From contig CAVZRC010000003.1 of the NCBI GenBank assembly GCA_963777695.1, positions 4,030,001-4,094,000 on the forward strand: 64,000 bases of DNA. The letters are read 5' to 3'. This document shows positions 38,160 through 48,394 of this stretch, piece after piece (positions within the stretch are counted from its first letter, which is position 1; the number at the start of each line of letters is the position of its first letter). Origin of the DNA: CAVZRC01 sp963777695 (lineage in GTDB: Bacteria > Planctomycetota > Planctomycetia > Isosphaerales > Isosphaeraceae). A program made the position numbers and the translations under genes. The notes below the pieces were generated by a model. It was not told where the DNA came from. It was given only the letters and a program-made list of their open reading frames with translations, and did no database searches.

Positions 38160-41100
38160 GGTTGACCTCCACCTCTTCGAACCGATCGTGGGATGAACTG
38201 AGACTCGCGGCCGATCGTTGTTCATTCATGACGCGTCGATAGTCTGTCGGCATGACCTTGACGAACTGGCCGGCCGCCCATTCCCAGTCGTTGAGCAGCC
38301 GCGCGGCAACTTGACTCCCGGTGAATGCGGCGTGATCGATCAGCAAGTCACGGACCAGCTCAATATCGTCGAGATCGCTCATCGGCTCCAATTCGACCAT
38401 CTCCGGGTTGCAGCGTGGGGGGAATTCCTGGTTTTCGTCGAAGACGAAGGCCATGCCGCCGCTCATGCCGGCGGCGAAGTTGCGTCCGGTCGGACCGATG
38501 ACGACGGCGACGCCGCCGGTCATGTATTCGCAGCCGTGGTCGCCGGTCCCCTCGACGACGGCATGCGCCCCGCTGTTGCGGACGCAGAAGCGTTCGCCCG
38601 CCCGACCTCGGAAGAAGGCCTGGCCCGCGGTGGCGCCATAGAGTGCGACGTTGCCGATCAGGACATTCTCCTCGGGGACGAACCGCGAGACCTTGGGCGG
38701 GAAGATGATGATCCTGCCGCCGGAGAGCCCCTTGCCGACGTAGTCGTTCGAGTCGCCCTCGATGGTCATCGTGATCCCGCGCGGAGGAACGCGCCGAAGC
38801 TCTGGCCGGCCGATCCGTGGAACTTGAGCTGGATCGTGCCATCGGGGAGGCCCTTGCTCCCGTGGCGACGGGTCAGCTCGCTCCCGAGGATCGTGCCCAC
38901 CGTGCGGTGGATGTTGCGGATCGGCAACTCGAGAACGACCGGCTCGCACCGCTCCAGGGCCGGCTCGCACGCCGGGACCAGCGTCGTGCAGTCGAGCGAA
39001 GACTCGAGGCCGTGATCCTGGTCGCGCACCTTGCGGACGGCGACGTCCGGGCCCACCTCGGTCCGGTAGAAAATCTTGCTGAAATCGAGGCCCTTCGCCT
39101 TGTAGTGATCGATGGCTTTCCGCATGTCCAGGAGGTCGCTGCGGCCGACCATCTCCTCGATCGTGCGGAAGCCGAGCTGGGCCATCAGCTCGCGGATTTC
39201 CTGGGCGATGAAGCGGAAGAAGTTGATGACGTGCTCGGCGCGGCCGCGGAACTTCTCGCGGAGCCGGGGATTCTGGGTGGCGATCCCGACCGGGCAGGTA
39301 TCGAGGTGACACACCCGCATCATGATGCAGCCCATGACCACCAGCGGGGCCGTCGCGAACCCGTATTCCTCGGCCCCGAGCAGCGCGGCGATCACGACGT
39401 CGCGGCCGGTCTTGAGCTGGCCGTCGGTCTGTACGACGATCCGGTCGCGGAGCTTGTTCAGGACGAGCGTCTGCTGGGTCTCGGCCAGGCCCAGCTCCCA
39501 CGGGATGCCGGCGTGCTTGAGCGAGGTCAGCGGGCTGGCGCCGGTGCCGCCGTCGTGGCCGCTGATCAGCACGACGTCGCTGTGGGCCTTGGCCACGCCC
39601 GCCGCGACGGTGCCCACGCCCATCTCGGCCACCAGCTTGACGCTGATCCGCGCCCGGGGGTTGCTGTTCTTCAGGTCGTAGATCAACTGGGCCAGGTCTT
39701 CGATCGAATAGATATCGTGGTGTGGCGGCGGGCTGATGAGGCCGACGCCCGGCGTGGAATACCGCACCTTGGCGATCCAGGGCCAGACCTTGTGGCCGGG
39801 GAGCTGCCCGCCCTCGCCCGGCTTGGCACCCTGCGCCATCTTGATTTGCAGCTCGTCGGCGTTGACCAGGTACTCGCTGGTGACGCCGAACCGGCCCGAG
39901 GCCACCTGCTTGATCGCACTGCGGCGGCTGTCGCCGTTGGGCAGCGGCCGGAACCGATCGGGATCCTCGCCCCCCTCACCGGTGTTCGACTTCGCCCCCA
40001 GCCGGTTCATGGCGATGGCCAGCGTCTCGTGCGCCTCGGCCGAGATCGAGCCGTAGCTCATGGCGCCGGTGGCGAACCGCCGGACGATCGACGCGACCGG
40101 CTCGACCTCCTCGATCGGCACCGGGGTACACTTGTCGAAACGGAAGTCGAACAGGCCGCGGAGCGTGCAGAGCCGCTCGGTCTGCTCGTCAACCATGCGT
40201 GTATACTTCTTGAAGATCTCATATCGGCCGGACTGGGTGGCATGCTGGAGACGGAAGACCGTCTCCGGGTTGAACAGGTGGAATTCGCCGTCGCGGCGCC
40301 ACTGGTACTGGCCGCCCTCGAGGAGCTGGGTCGTCCAGAAGTCGCGGGTGCTGTAGGCCCGCCGATGGTGATAGAGCGCCTCGGCGGCGACCTCCTCCAG
40401 GCCGATGCCGCCGACTCGCGATGCCGTCTTGTCGAAGTATCGGCCGACGAACTCCTCGTTCAGGCCGATCGCCTCGAAGATCTGGGCGCCTCGATAGCTC
40501 TGGATGGTGCTGATGCCCATCTTGGACATCACCTTGACGACGCCCTTCTTGAGGGCCTTGCGATATCGGTAGATCGCCTGATCGTGGTCGATGCCCGTGA
40601 TGATCCCCTGGCGGATCAGGTCGTCGAGCGTCTCGAAGGCCACGTAGGGGTTGACCGTGCCCGCTCCATATCCGAGCAGGAGGGCGATGTGGTGGACTTC
40701 CCGGGCGTCGCCGCACTCGATCACGAGCCCGGCGCGGGAGCGGAGGCCGCGGCGGACCATGTCGTGATGGAGGCCCGAGCAGGCCAGCAGAGAGGGGATC
40801 GGGGCCATCTCGGCGCTGACGCCCCGGTCGGAGAGGATGATGAGGTTCGCGCCGCCCTCGATCGCCGCGCAGGCGCGGTCGAAGAGCGAGCGGAGGGCGT
40901 CCTCCAGGCCCTTGGCCCCCTCCGCGGCGACGAACAGCATGGGGAGCGTCTCCGACTTGAAACCCCTCCAGCCGTCGAGCAGCTTGAGGCGGGCCAGCTC
41001 GTGATTGGCCAAGATCGGCTGGTCCAGCGCGATCTGCCGGCACGATTCGGGCTTCGGGTCCAGGAGGTTCCCTTCGCCGCCGGCGCCGGTGAAGACCGAG

Positions 41101-42721
41101 GTGACCAGCTCCTCGCGGATCGCATCCAGCGGCGGGTTCGTCACCTGGGCGAAGAGTTGCTTGAAATAATTAAAAAGCGGCTGGGCCCGGTCGGACAGGA
41201 CGGCCAGCGGGGTATCCGTGCCCATCGACCCGATCATTTCCTCTCCGGCGGAACCCATCGGGCCGACGATGTACTTGAGGTCCTCGAGGGTATAGCCGAA
41301 GGCGACCTGGCGGTGGAGCAGCGTATCCGGATCGGGGCCGGGGACATCCGGCGCCCAGGGCAAGTCGGCCAGCGTCACCATGTACTGGTCCAGCCACTTG
41401 CCGTAGGGCTTGGCCGAGGCGATGCCATGCTTCAGCTCCTCGTCGTCGACGATCCGCCCCAACCGGAGGTCGACCAGGAACATCTTGCCGGGCTCGAGCC
41501 GGCCCTTCCTGACGACCCGCTCCGGGTCGATCTCCAGGGCGCCGACCTCGGAGGCCATGATCACCCGGTCGTCGTCGGTCACGACGTATCGGCTGGGCCT
41601 CAGCCCGTTGCGGTCGAGCACGGCGCCGATGACGTTCCCGTCGGTGAACGAGACCGCCGCGGGGCCGTCCCAGGGTTCCATCAGGCAGCTATGATATTTA
41701 TAGAAGTCCTTCTTGACCTGCGACATCGACTCGTGATTCTCCCACGCCTCGGGGATGAGCATCATCATGGCATGTGGGAGCGAATAGCCCGAGCGGACCA
41801 GCAGCTCGACGGCGTTGTCGAGGCAGGCGGTGTCGCTGAGCCCCTCGCGGACGATCGGCAGCAGCTTCGCGACGTCGCCCGGCTCGTACAGGTCCGAGGC
41901 GAACAGGGCCTCTCGCGCCCGCATCCAGTTGATATTACCGCGCAAGGTATTGATCTCCCCGTTGTGGGAGATCATGCGATAGGGGTGGGCCAGCTCCCAG
42001 CTCGGGAAGGTGTTGGTGCTGAACCGCGAGTGGAAGAGGCAGAGCGCGCTGGTCAGCAGGGGGTCGCCGAGGTCGTCGTCGAAGTAGAGGCCGACCTGCT
42101 CGGTGGTGAGCATCCCCTTGTAGACCAGGGTGCGGCACGACAGGCTGGCGAAATAGAAGAACTTGCGATCGTCGAGGTTCCGCGTCTCGTTCTCGAACCG
42201 CTTGCGGATGACATAGAGCTTCCGCTCGAACTGATCGGCGTCGAGGCCCTCGGATCGGCCGATCAGGGCATGCCACATGACCGGCTCGACCACCCTCGCC
42301 CCCTCGCCGAGCGACGACGGGTCGGTCTTGATCGGCCTCCAGCCCAGGAACGCCTGCCCCTCCTCGCCGACGATCCGTTCGAACTCCGACATCCCGAACC
42401 GCTGCGGATCCCGTCCGGCGACGTGAAGAACGCGCCGACGCCATAGTGCTCGGGCTCGGGCAATGCGATCCCCAGGTCTCGGCATCGGCTCGCGAGGAAC
42501 GCGTGCGGGATCTGGATCAGGATGCCGGCGCCGTCGCCCGTGTTATTTTCGCATCCACACGCGCCTCGATGATTGAGATTCATCAGCGCCGTGAGCCCAT
42601 CGCGCACCAACTGATGAGATCGCCGCCCCTTCAGATCGACGACGAAGCCGACCCCGCAGCTATCATGCTCGGATCGGGGGTCATAGAGTCCTTGGGCGAT
42701 CGGGAGGGTGGGAGGCGTCAT
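38152..42721 (-). CDS. gltB: Glutamate synthase large subunit, two frameshifts
   Basis: About 1,523 residues after joining. Forms glutamate from glutamine and 2-oxoglutarate. ATG at 42721 has AAGGA upstream. An N-terminal class II amidotransferase domain with nucleophile Cys (SEHDSCGVGF, likely after propeptide removal) and GACGCENNTGDGAG is followed by the central domain, the FMN/Fe-S synthase domain (STPGVGLISPPPHHD, SGHDGGTGASP, CHLDTCPVGIATQNP) and the C-terminal beta-helix (GKGLSGGRIIIFPP). Frame breaks lie between 42412 and 42436 and in the alternating GC tract at 38778-38783. An antisense open frame of more than 1,200 codons is only a GC-rich shadow. Confidence 0.94.
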
Positions 42722-42910
42722 GAGTAATCCTTCGTCGGCTCGCTGCGGGCTCATGTCCTGGCGGCTCGGAGGCCGTCGGTCGTTCGCCGTGCGAACGGCC
42801 CGGGCACGATGATTCGTTCAAGGAGTGAGGTCGGGATCGGGAGGGAGGCTCGACCGCCACGCCGGAGGCGTCCCGGACATTCGACAGGCCGGATCCCCTC
42901 GAGGTTCGTT

Positions 42911-43873
42911 TCAGGGGGAGGCCGTCGCCGGGACCAGCCTCCCGGGGCCGGCCGGGCCCATGGCACCGGCCGTCACGTCGTTACGGAGCAATAATTCCAG
43001 GAATTTGGATGCCGCCACATCGAGCTTGGCCTGACGGCGGTGGATGATCGCGAGGGGGCGGGTGAGGTGGTCGAGAGGATCGTGGCCTTCGATCCGGACA
43101 GCGACGAGGGTCCCCGCCTTGACCTCCTGGGCCAGCGACGGCTCGGGGAGTATGGAAATCCCCGACGGGATCTCTACGGCCCTCTTGATATTCTCCACAT
43201 TATCGAACTCGAGGATCACTTCGACCTGGATGGAGTGATGGCGGAGGTATCGATCGATCGAACGGCGGATCGACAGGTCCTGGTCGAAGGCGATGAACGG
43301 CTCGCCCTCGAGCTCCGCGATGGGGACGGACTGGAGACGAGCGAAGCGGTGGGACGGGTGGACCGCCAGGACCATCGGCTCCTCGCGCCAGGCGATCACG
43401 TTCAAGTCGGGCCATTTGCGCGGGCATGAGACCAGGCCCAGCTCGGCCTCGCCGCTCGTCACTTTCTCGACCACGCGCCTCGGGTGCAGGTACTCGAGCC
43501 GGACGCTCGCCCGGGGATGGTCCTGCTCGAAGATCTTCACGTATCGACTCATGTGGTGCAAGCCCACCGAGTAGATCGCCGCGACGCCGACCGTCCCCGT
43601 CACGGTCGCCTCATCCCCCAGGGCCTTGACCCGGTTCTCCAGGTCGAGGTAGCGCTCGACCAGGTCCCGGCAGCCGTCGTAGTACATCTTCCCTTGCGGC
43701 GTCGGCACCAGCGGACGCTTCGAACGGTCGATCAGCTTCACCCCCAGCCGGGCCTCCAACTGATGCACCGCCTGGCTGGCCGTCGACTGCGAGATGCCGT
43801 TCTCCTCGGCGCCTCGAGAGAAGCTCGACCATCTCACCACGTCGCAGAAGATCTTCAAAGTCTCGAGCTGCAT
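42911..43873 (-). CDS. LysR-type transcriptional regulator
   Basis: 320 residues. HTH of the LysR family at 1-60 (TLKIFCDVVRWSSFSRGAEENGISQSTASQAVHQLEARLG), then a two-lobe effector domain (VGVAAIYSVGLHHM, AELGLVSCPRK, SILPEPSLAQEV). It ends 190 bases upstream of gltB on the same strand, so a GltC-like role in controlling gltBD is a reasonable guess. The effector (2-oxoglutarate or glutamate, as for GltC) is inferred only from position. Confidence 0.88.
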   Translation of the reverse strand: MQLETLKIFCDVVRWSSFSRGAEENGISQSTASQAVHQLEARLGVKLIDRSKRPLVPTPQGKMYYDGCRDLVERYLDLENRVKALGDEATVTGTVGVAAIYSVGLHHMSRYVKIFEQDHPRASVRLEYLHPRRVVEKVTSGEAELGLVSCPRKWPDLNVIAWREEPMVLAVHPSHRFARLQSVPIAELEGEPFIAFDQDLSIRRSIDRYLRHHSIQVEVILEFDNVENIKRAVEIPSGISILPEPSLAQEVKAGTLVAVRIEGHDPLDHLTRPLAIIHRRQAKLDVAASKFLELLLRNDVTAGAMGPAGPGRLVPATASP

Positions 43874-44402
43874 CCGGACTTCTGCCTCGCCAACACACAG
43901 GATCTATCGGAAACAGAATACTACGAAGCGGCCGCTATCGGAATCCATAATAGTAATCGCACGCCGCGGCCGGTTGTCAAGAGAAAAATCGACGATCCTT
44001 GCCGGATTCCTCGGCATGGCTGCCCGCTTCCAAGACCGACTCCACGTACCGGCTCGCCAACCCATCAATGCAGGCGCCAGGCGCGATGGACCGTCGATTG
44101 GAGCGGGGACAGAACTCGGAACATACGGACATTCCGCCCGCCTTCGTCGATGCTCGCCGAGCGACTCCGGATGCGATTTGCACGGACGGTCATGCGTTCC
44201 GCAATGCTCGCCGGAGCGGGACGCGAGCCATCCTGACAACGCGATTCGGCGCAAAGCGTTCTCGCACGAACACATCCGTCATTCGCACAGTTCCCGGCAT
44301 GGCGGATGCATTTCTACGGGCCCTGTCCGCAGATGGACGCCGCCGGCCCGGACGCGGCCACGCCGACGAATCCCGGGTCGGACCGGAAAGGAGCGATTAC
44401 AC
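43874..44402. other. 529-base gap between LysR and the lipoprotein gene
   Basis: Divergent intergenic region. No conserved frame; open frames here are composition shadows. The LysR promoter and the lipoprotein promoter should be in it. Confidence 0.5.
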
Positions 44403-44873
44403 ATGTTCAAGCGATTGGTTCTTATCATGGCCGTGGCGACGTCGTCCTCGACGCTGGCGGGATGCGGCAACCCCGCGGGACTGTTCCCGGTGTCGGGCAA
44501 GGTGCTGTACCGGGGCGAGCCGGCGGCGGGGGCGGTCGTCTACTTCCACCGGAAGATCGAGCCCAACTCGTCGAACGGGCCGATCCCCTACGGCGTCGTG
44601 GAGGACGACGGCAGTTTCCAGCTCACGTCCGACGACCTCGGTAATGGGGCGAAGCCCGGATCCTACATCGTCCTGGTCGAGTGGCGGGACAACTCCGGCG
44701 ACCGCGTGGAAGTGACGACGAGCAAGGGCAAGGTCAAGCAGGTCAAGCGGAGCCGCCTCCGATCGGGCTCGGATCGGCTCAAGGGCCGCTATTTCGACAT
44801 CAACAAGCCCCTGCTCCACGCCGAGGTCAAGGCGGCAGCGAACTCGCTAGCCCCGTTCGAGATGACCGACTGA
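44403..44873 (+). CDS. Lipoprotein with carboxypeptidase-regulatory-like fold
   Basis: 156 residues. AAAGGAG precedes the ATG. Signal with lipobox LAGC (Cys about residue 21). The rest, FPVSGKVLYRGEPAAGAVVYFHRK ... GVVEDDGSFQLTSDD ... PGSYIVLVEWRD, is the one-domain Ig-like transthyretin/carboxypeptidase regulatory-like fold, very common as short lipoproteins next to DUF1559 genes in planctomycetes. Probably anchored in the membrane facing the periplasm. The DUF1559 gene starts 89 bases later, supporting a shared role. Confidence 0.82.
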   Translation: MFKRLVLIMAVATSSSTLAGCGNPAGLFPVSGKVLYRGEPAAGAVVYFHRKIEPNSSNGPIPYGVVEDDGSFQLTSDDLGNGAKPGSYIVLVEWRDNSGDRVEVTTSKGKVKQVKRSRLRSGSDRLKGRYFDINKPLLHAEVKAAANSLAPFEMTD

Positions 44874-44962
44874 AGTGCGAAGCGAATGTCAGATCTTGTT
44901 GTCGCCTCGCAGACTCCCCTGAAGTGGCAAAGATTCCTGGTCCTTAGCTTGGAGACACTCCC

Positions 44963-46125
44963 ATGAAACGAGTCCGCAACCTGACGGGCCGCAGGCCCGG
45001 CTTCACGCTGATCGAGCTCCTGGTGGTCATCGCGATCATCTCGGTACTGATCGCCCTGCTCTTGCCCGCCGTGCAGGCGGCGCGGGAGGCGGCCCGGCGC
45101 GCAGTGCATCAACAACCTCAAGCAGATCGGCCTGGCGACCCTCAACTTCGAGAGCACCTACACCTACCTGCCGCCGAAGGGGATGCCGGTCAACCAGACC
45201 AACCTGAACGCGACCGACCCGAACGCCGACGCGCAGGCCGCGATCCCGGGTATCTCCGCGTCGTACCTGACGATGCTCCTGCCCTATCTGGAGCAGACGG
45301 TGATCTACAACCAGATCAACCTCAACCTGGCGGCGTCCGACACGGCGAACATCCCGCCGACCACCGGCCCGGGTGCGATCCATTCGGGCTACAACTCGGT
45401 GTACTCGACGGCGATCAACGCCTTCATCTGCCCGTCGTCGGCCGGGCCGCCGACGATCAACTACTTCAACACCTTCTGGGGTCCCTACGGCGACGGCGGC
45501 GGCGACACCTGCACGCCGGGCGCCGCGTCCCCGATCGGCGGCGTATCGAACCTCAACCCGCCCCCGACTCAGATCTGGGGCCGGACCGACTACTTCCCGA
45601 TCCCGGGATTGCACAACACGGCCCTCCAAGCGGCGGGGATGAGCTCGGGCTACATCGCCACCGTCGGCGAGGGGAAGGACTCGGGCACGATCACCGGCTG
45701 GCCGATCACGGGCAAGATCCGTCTCGCCTCGATCACCGACGGCACCTCGAACACGATGATGATCTCGGAATGCGGGGCCAAGCCGATCGGCTATAACGGA
45801 TTCCGCCAGATCTATCTGTCCGAGGTTGACGGCCTGCCGGTGGACGGCGTCATCGAGCCGGTCAGCAGCGCCGGCGGAGCGTGGGCCGACAACTTCACGT
45901 ACTCCAGCCTGGCCGGCGCAAGGCCGGCAGAACGGCATCCGCGGCGGCACCTGCATGGTCAACTGCACGAGCAACAACGAGATCTACTCGTTCCACCCCG
46001 GCGGGTCCAACGCGCTGTTCGTGGACGGCTCGGTGCACTTCCTCAAGGACGTCTCCTCGGTGCAGGTTATCGCCGCGCTGGTCACCCGTGCCGGCGGCGA
46101 GATCATCAGCTCCGACCAGTACTGA
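44963..46125 (+). CDS. DUF1559 prepilin-like protein, two frameshifts
   Basis: About 388 residues after joining. N-terminus RRPGFTLIELLVVIAIISVLIALLLPAVQAAREAARR is the type IV prepilin-type methylation and cleavage signal plus hydrophobic helix; the body is the DUF1559 domain; the end carries the family's H-x9-DG signature (HPGGSNALFVDGSVHFL). The first frame break is at GCGC 45099-45102 (RRA then QCINNLKQIG), the second at GCGC 45916-45919 (TYSSLAGA then QGRQNGIRGG). Restoring a GC pair at each heals the frame. Function unknown; pseudopilin-like export is likely. Planctomycetes carry many copies. Confidence 0.9.
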
Positions 46126-46147
46126 GTTACTGGATCTTACATCCGAT

Positions 46148-46300
46148 CGTGACCACGGTCGTAAGACCGTGGTTCGGACGGGACGAAAGTCCTCCAACCT
46201 CGGGCGTGAGCCCGATCCGCCGGGCTCGCCCATCGCACTCACGTGCGAGGTTGGAGGGCTTCTCCCCGTCCGAACCACGCACTCACGTGCGTGGTCACGA
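46148..46300. repeat. Composite long inverted repeat between DUF1559 and DUF1592 genes
   Basis: Nested inverted arms over 153 bases: TCGTGACCACG with CGTGGTCACGA, GTGGTTCGGACGGG with CCCGTCCGAACCAC, and CCTCCAACCTCG with CGAGGTTGGAGG. Starts 23 bases after the DUF1559 stop. Can fold into a long hairpin; could be a terminator or a small mobile repeat. Confidence 0.82.
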
Positions 46301-46369
46301 ACTGACTCTCACTCGACAAGGTGCTGCTCGAGGAACAGTCCCGTCCGGCCTGCCGTATCATCAATTCTT

Positions 46370-48394
46370 ATGAATTTCACATTTCTAAAAATGGTATATG
46401 TGAATCTCTTCATGGCGTTCGCGATCGGCTGCGATCGCGTCGAACCCGCCCCGGCACCCACCGGCCCCGGCCCGGTCCCCGATGCGATCGCGGCCTTCGA
46501 TGACCTGCCGCCTCCGCCCACGCCGTTGTATTCCCGAGACGTCGCGCCACTCATCGAGCAATACTGTCTGAACTGTCACGGCAGCGCCGGTGCCGAGGGG
46601 GGCGTCGTCCTCGATCTCATCGGAGACGCGACTCTCGACAAGCCGCTGTTGCTGCGCATCGCCGACGCCCTGCGTGCCGGGAGCATGCCGCCGGAGGGCG
46701 AACCGCGGCCCGGTCCCGAGGAGCTTCAGACGCTCGACGCCTGGCTCGACGCCGCGATCGGTCCGGACGATCACGCCCGGGTGCGCGTCACGCTCCGGCG
46801 GCTCAACCGCGCCGAGTACAACAACACGATTCGCGACCTGATCGGCCTCGACCTCCGCCCGGCCGGCGATTTTCCGGCCGACGACATCGGATATGGATTC
46901 GACAACATCGGCGACGTGCTCGCCACCTCGCCGATCCTGGTCGAGATGTACATTGCCGCCGCCGAGACGGTGATCGGTGCGGCGTTCCGGTCGCCCCAGG
47001 CCCGCGATCGGATCATGAACCCGCCCGCCGACACGGTCCCTCTCGCGTTCCGCAAGTACACGCCGCCGGTCCGCACGCCGCGCGGGGATAAGGGCCTCCG
47101 CATCCCCAAGGCCGACGAAGACCCGGAGTTGAAGCGACAGCAGCGGATCTACGACATCCTCCGCGACCTCGGCGACCGGGCGTTTCGCCGACCCGTCACC
47201 CACGGCGAGGTCACGCGCCTGCTCGACCTCGTGCTCTCGGCGGAGAAGGATGGAGAAAGCCCGGAGTCGGCCCTCCAGCGGGGACTCCAGGCCGTGCTCT
47301 CCTCGCCTCACTTCCTCCTCCGGGTCGAGCAGGCTTACGGCCGGGACGGGGCGACGGCGTGGTTCCCGGACAACGATTACGCCCTCGCCGCGCGGCTCTC
47401 CTATTTCTTGTGGAGCAGCATGCCCGACGAGGAGCTGTTTCGGTTGGCGAGCCAGGGTACGCTCCGGCGACGGGAAAACCTCGAGGCCCAGGTCGCGCGG
47501 ATGCTCCGCGATCCTCGCGGTCGCGCCCTCTCCGAGAACTTCTCCGCGCAGTGGCTCCAGACGCGCAAGCTCGAGTCGTTCGTGCCCGACCCGGTCCTCT
47601 TCCCCGAATTCGATGAATCGCTGAGATCGGCGATGCTCGAGGAGACGCGACTCTTCTGCGCATCGATCCAGGATGAGGACCGCAGCGTGCTGGATTTCCT
47701 CGACGCGGGTGACACGTTCGTCAACGAGAGACTGGCCCGCCATTACGGCATCCCCGGCGTCGTCGGCGACGCGTTCCGACGCGTCTCGATCGCCGGCACG
47801 CCGAGGGGCGGTGTCCTGACCCAGGCGAGCATCCTGACCGCGACATCTAACCCGACGCGCACCTCGCCGGTGAAGCGCGGCAAGTGGATCCTGGAGAACA
47901 TCCTGGGCACGCCGCCGTCGCCTCCGCCGTCGGGCGTGGAAGCACTCCAGGACACGGCGAGCATGGGCACAGCAGCCACGCTCCGCGAGCGGATGGAGCG
48001 GCACCGGACGGATCCTTCCTGCGCCTCGTGCCACCGACGGATGGACCCGCTCGGTTTCGCCCTCGAGAACTTCGATGCCGTGGGGTTCTGGCGGTCGCAC
48101 GACGGCGAGCATCCCGTCGATGCGACCGCCAGCCTCCCCGGTGGTGGCGAATTCCGGGGACCCGCCGGGTTGCGAGCCGCATTGCGGTCTCGGCGGGATG
48201 CGTTCGCGCGATGCCTCGCCGAGAAGATGCTCACCTATGCCCTGGGCCGCGGCCTGGATCGGGGCGACCGCCGGACCGTCGACCGGATCATAGCCCGGCT
48301 GGCACGCGACGGATACCGGTTCTCGGCGTTGGTCCTGGCCATCGTCGAGAGCCCAACGATCCAGAATCCCGAGTTGACCGGAGGAAGGCCATGA
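46370..48394 (+). CDS. DUF1587/DUF1595/DUF1592/DUF1588/DUF1585 cytochrome-like protein
   Basis: About 674 residues. The ATG choice is uncertain: 46391 gives MVYVNLFMAFAIGC, a possible lipoprotein signal; 46370 is slightly upstream. A cytochrome c-type CxxCH occurs near the start (YCLNCHG) and again in CASCHRRMD near the C-terminus. Between them are the domains in the usual order: LRRLNRAEYNNTIRDLIGLD (DUF1587), RAFRRPVTHGEVTRLL (DUF1595), RLSYFLWSSMPDEELF (DUF1592), GVLTQASILTATSNPTRTSP (DUF1588) and RCLAEKMLTYALGRG (DUF1585). Planctomycete-specific secreted redox-type proteins of unknown substrate. Stop overlaps the DUF1552 start (ATGA). Confidence 0.9.
   Translation: MNFTFLKMVYVNLFMAFAIGCDRVEPAPAPTGPGPVPDAIAAFDDLPPPPTPLYSRDVAPLIEQYCLNCHGSAGAEGGVVLDLIGDATLDKPLLLRIADALRAGSMPPEGEPRPGPEELQTLDAWLDAAIGPDDHARVRVTLRRLNRAEYNNTIRDLIGLDLRPAGDFPADDIGYGFDNIGDVLATSPILVEMYIAAAETVIGAAFRSPQARDRIMNPPADTVPLAFRKYTPPVRTPRGDKGLRIPKADEDPELKRQQRIYDILRDLGDRAFRRPVTHGEVTRLLDLVLSAEKDGESPESALQRGLQAVLSSPHFLLRVEQAYGRDGATAWFPDNDYALAARLSYFLWSSMPDEELFRLASQGTLRRRENLEAQVARMLRDPRGRALSENFSAQWLQTRKLESFVPDPVLFPEFDESLRSAMLEETRLFCASIQDEDRSVLDFLDAGDTFVNERLARHYGIPGVVGDAFRRVSIAGTPRGGVLTQASILTATSNPTRTSPVKRGKWILENILGTPPSPPPSGVEALQDTASMGTAATLRERMERHRTDPSCASCHRRMDPLGFALENFDAVGFWRSHDGEHPVDATASLPGGGEFRGPAGLRAALRSRRDAFARCLAEKMLTYALGRGLDRGDRRTVDRIIARLARDGYRFSALVLAIVESPTIQNPELTGGRP

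Noticed and set aside
38817..42446. Plus-strand open frame of about 1,209 codons
   Set aside because: Exactly antisense to gltB, which has all family motifs; Arg/Asp/Gly-rich composition without motifs is a GC-bias shadow.
42911..43873. LysR as a mobile-element regulator
   Set aside because: It lies co-directional and close to gltB with no transposase or repeats nearby.
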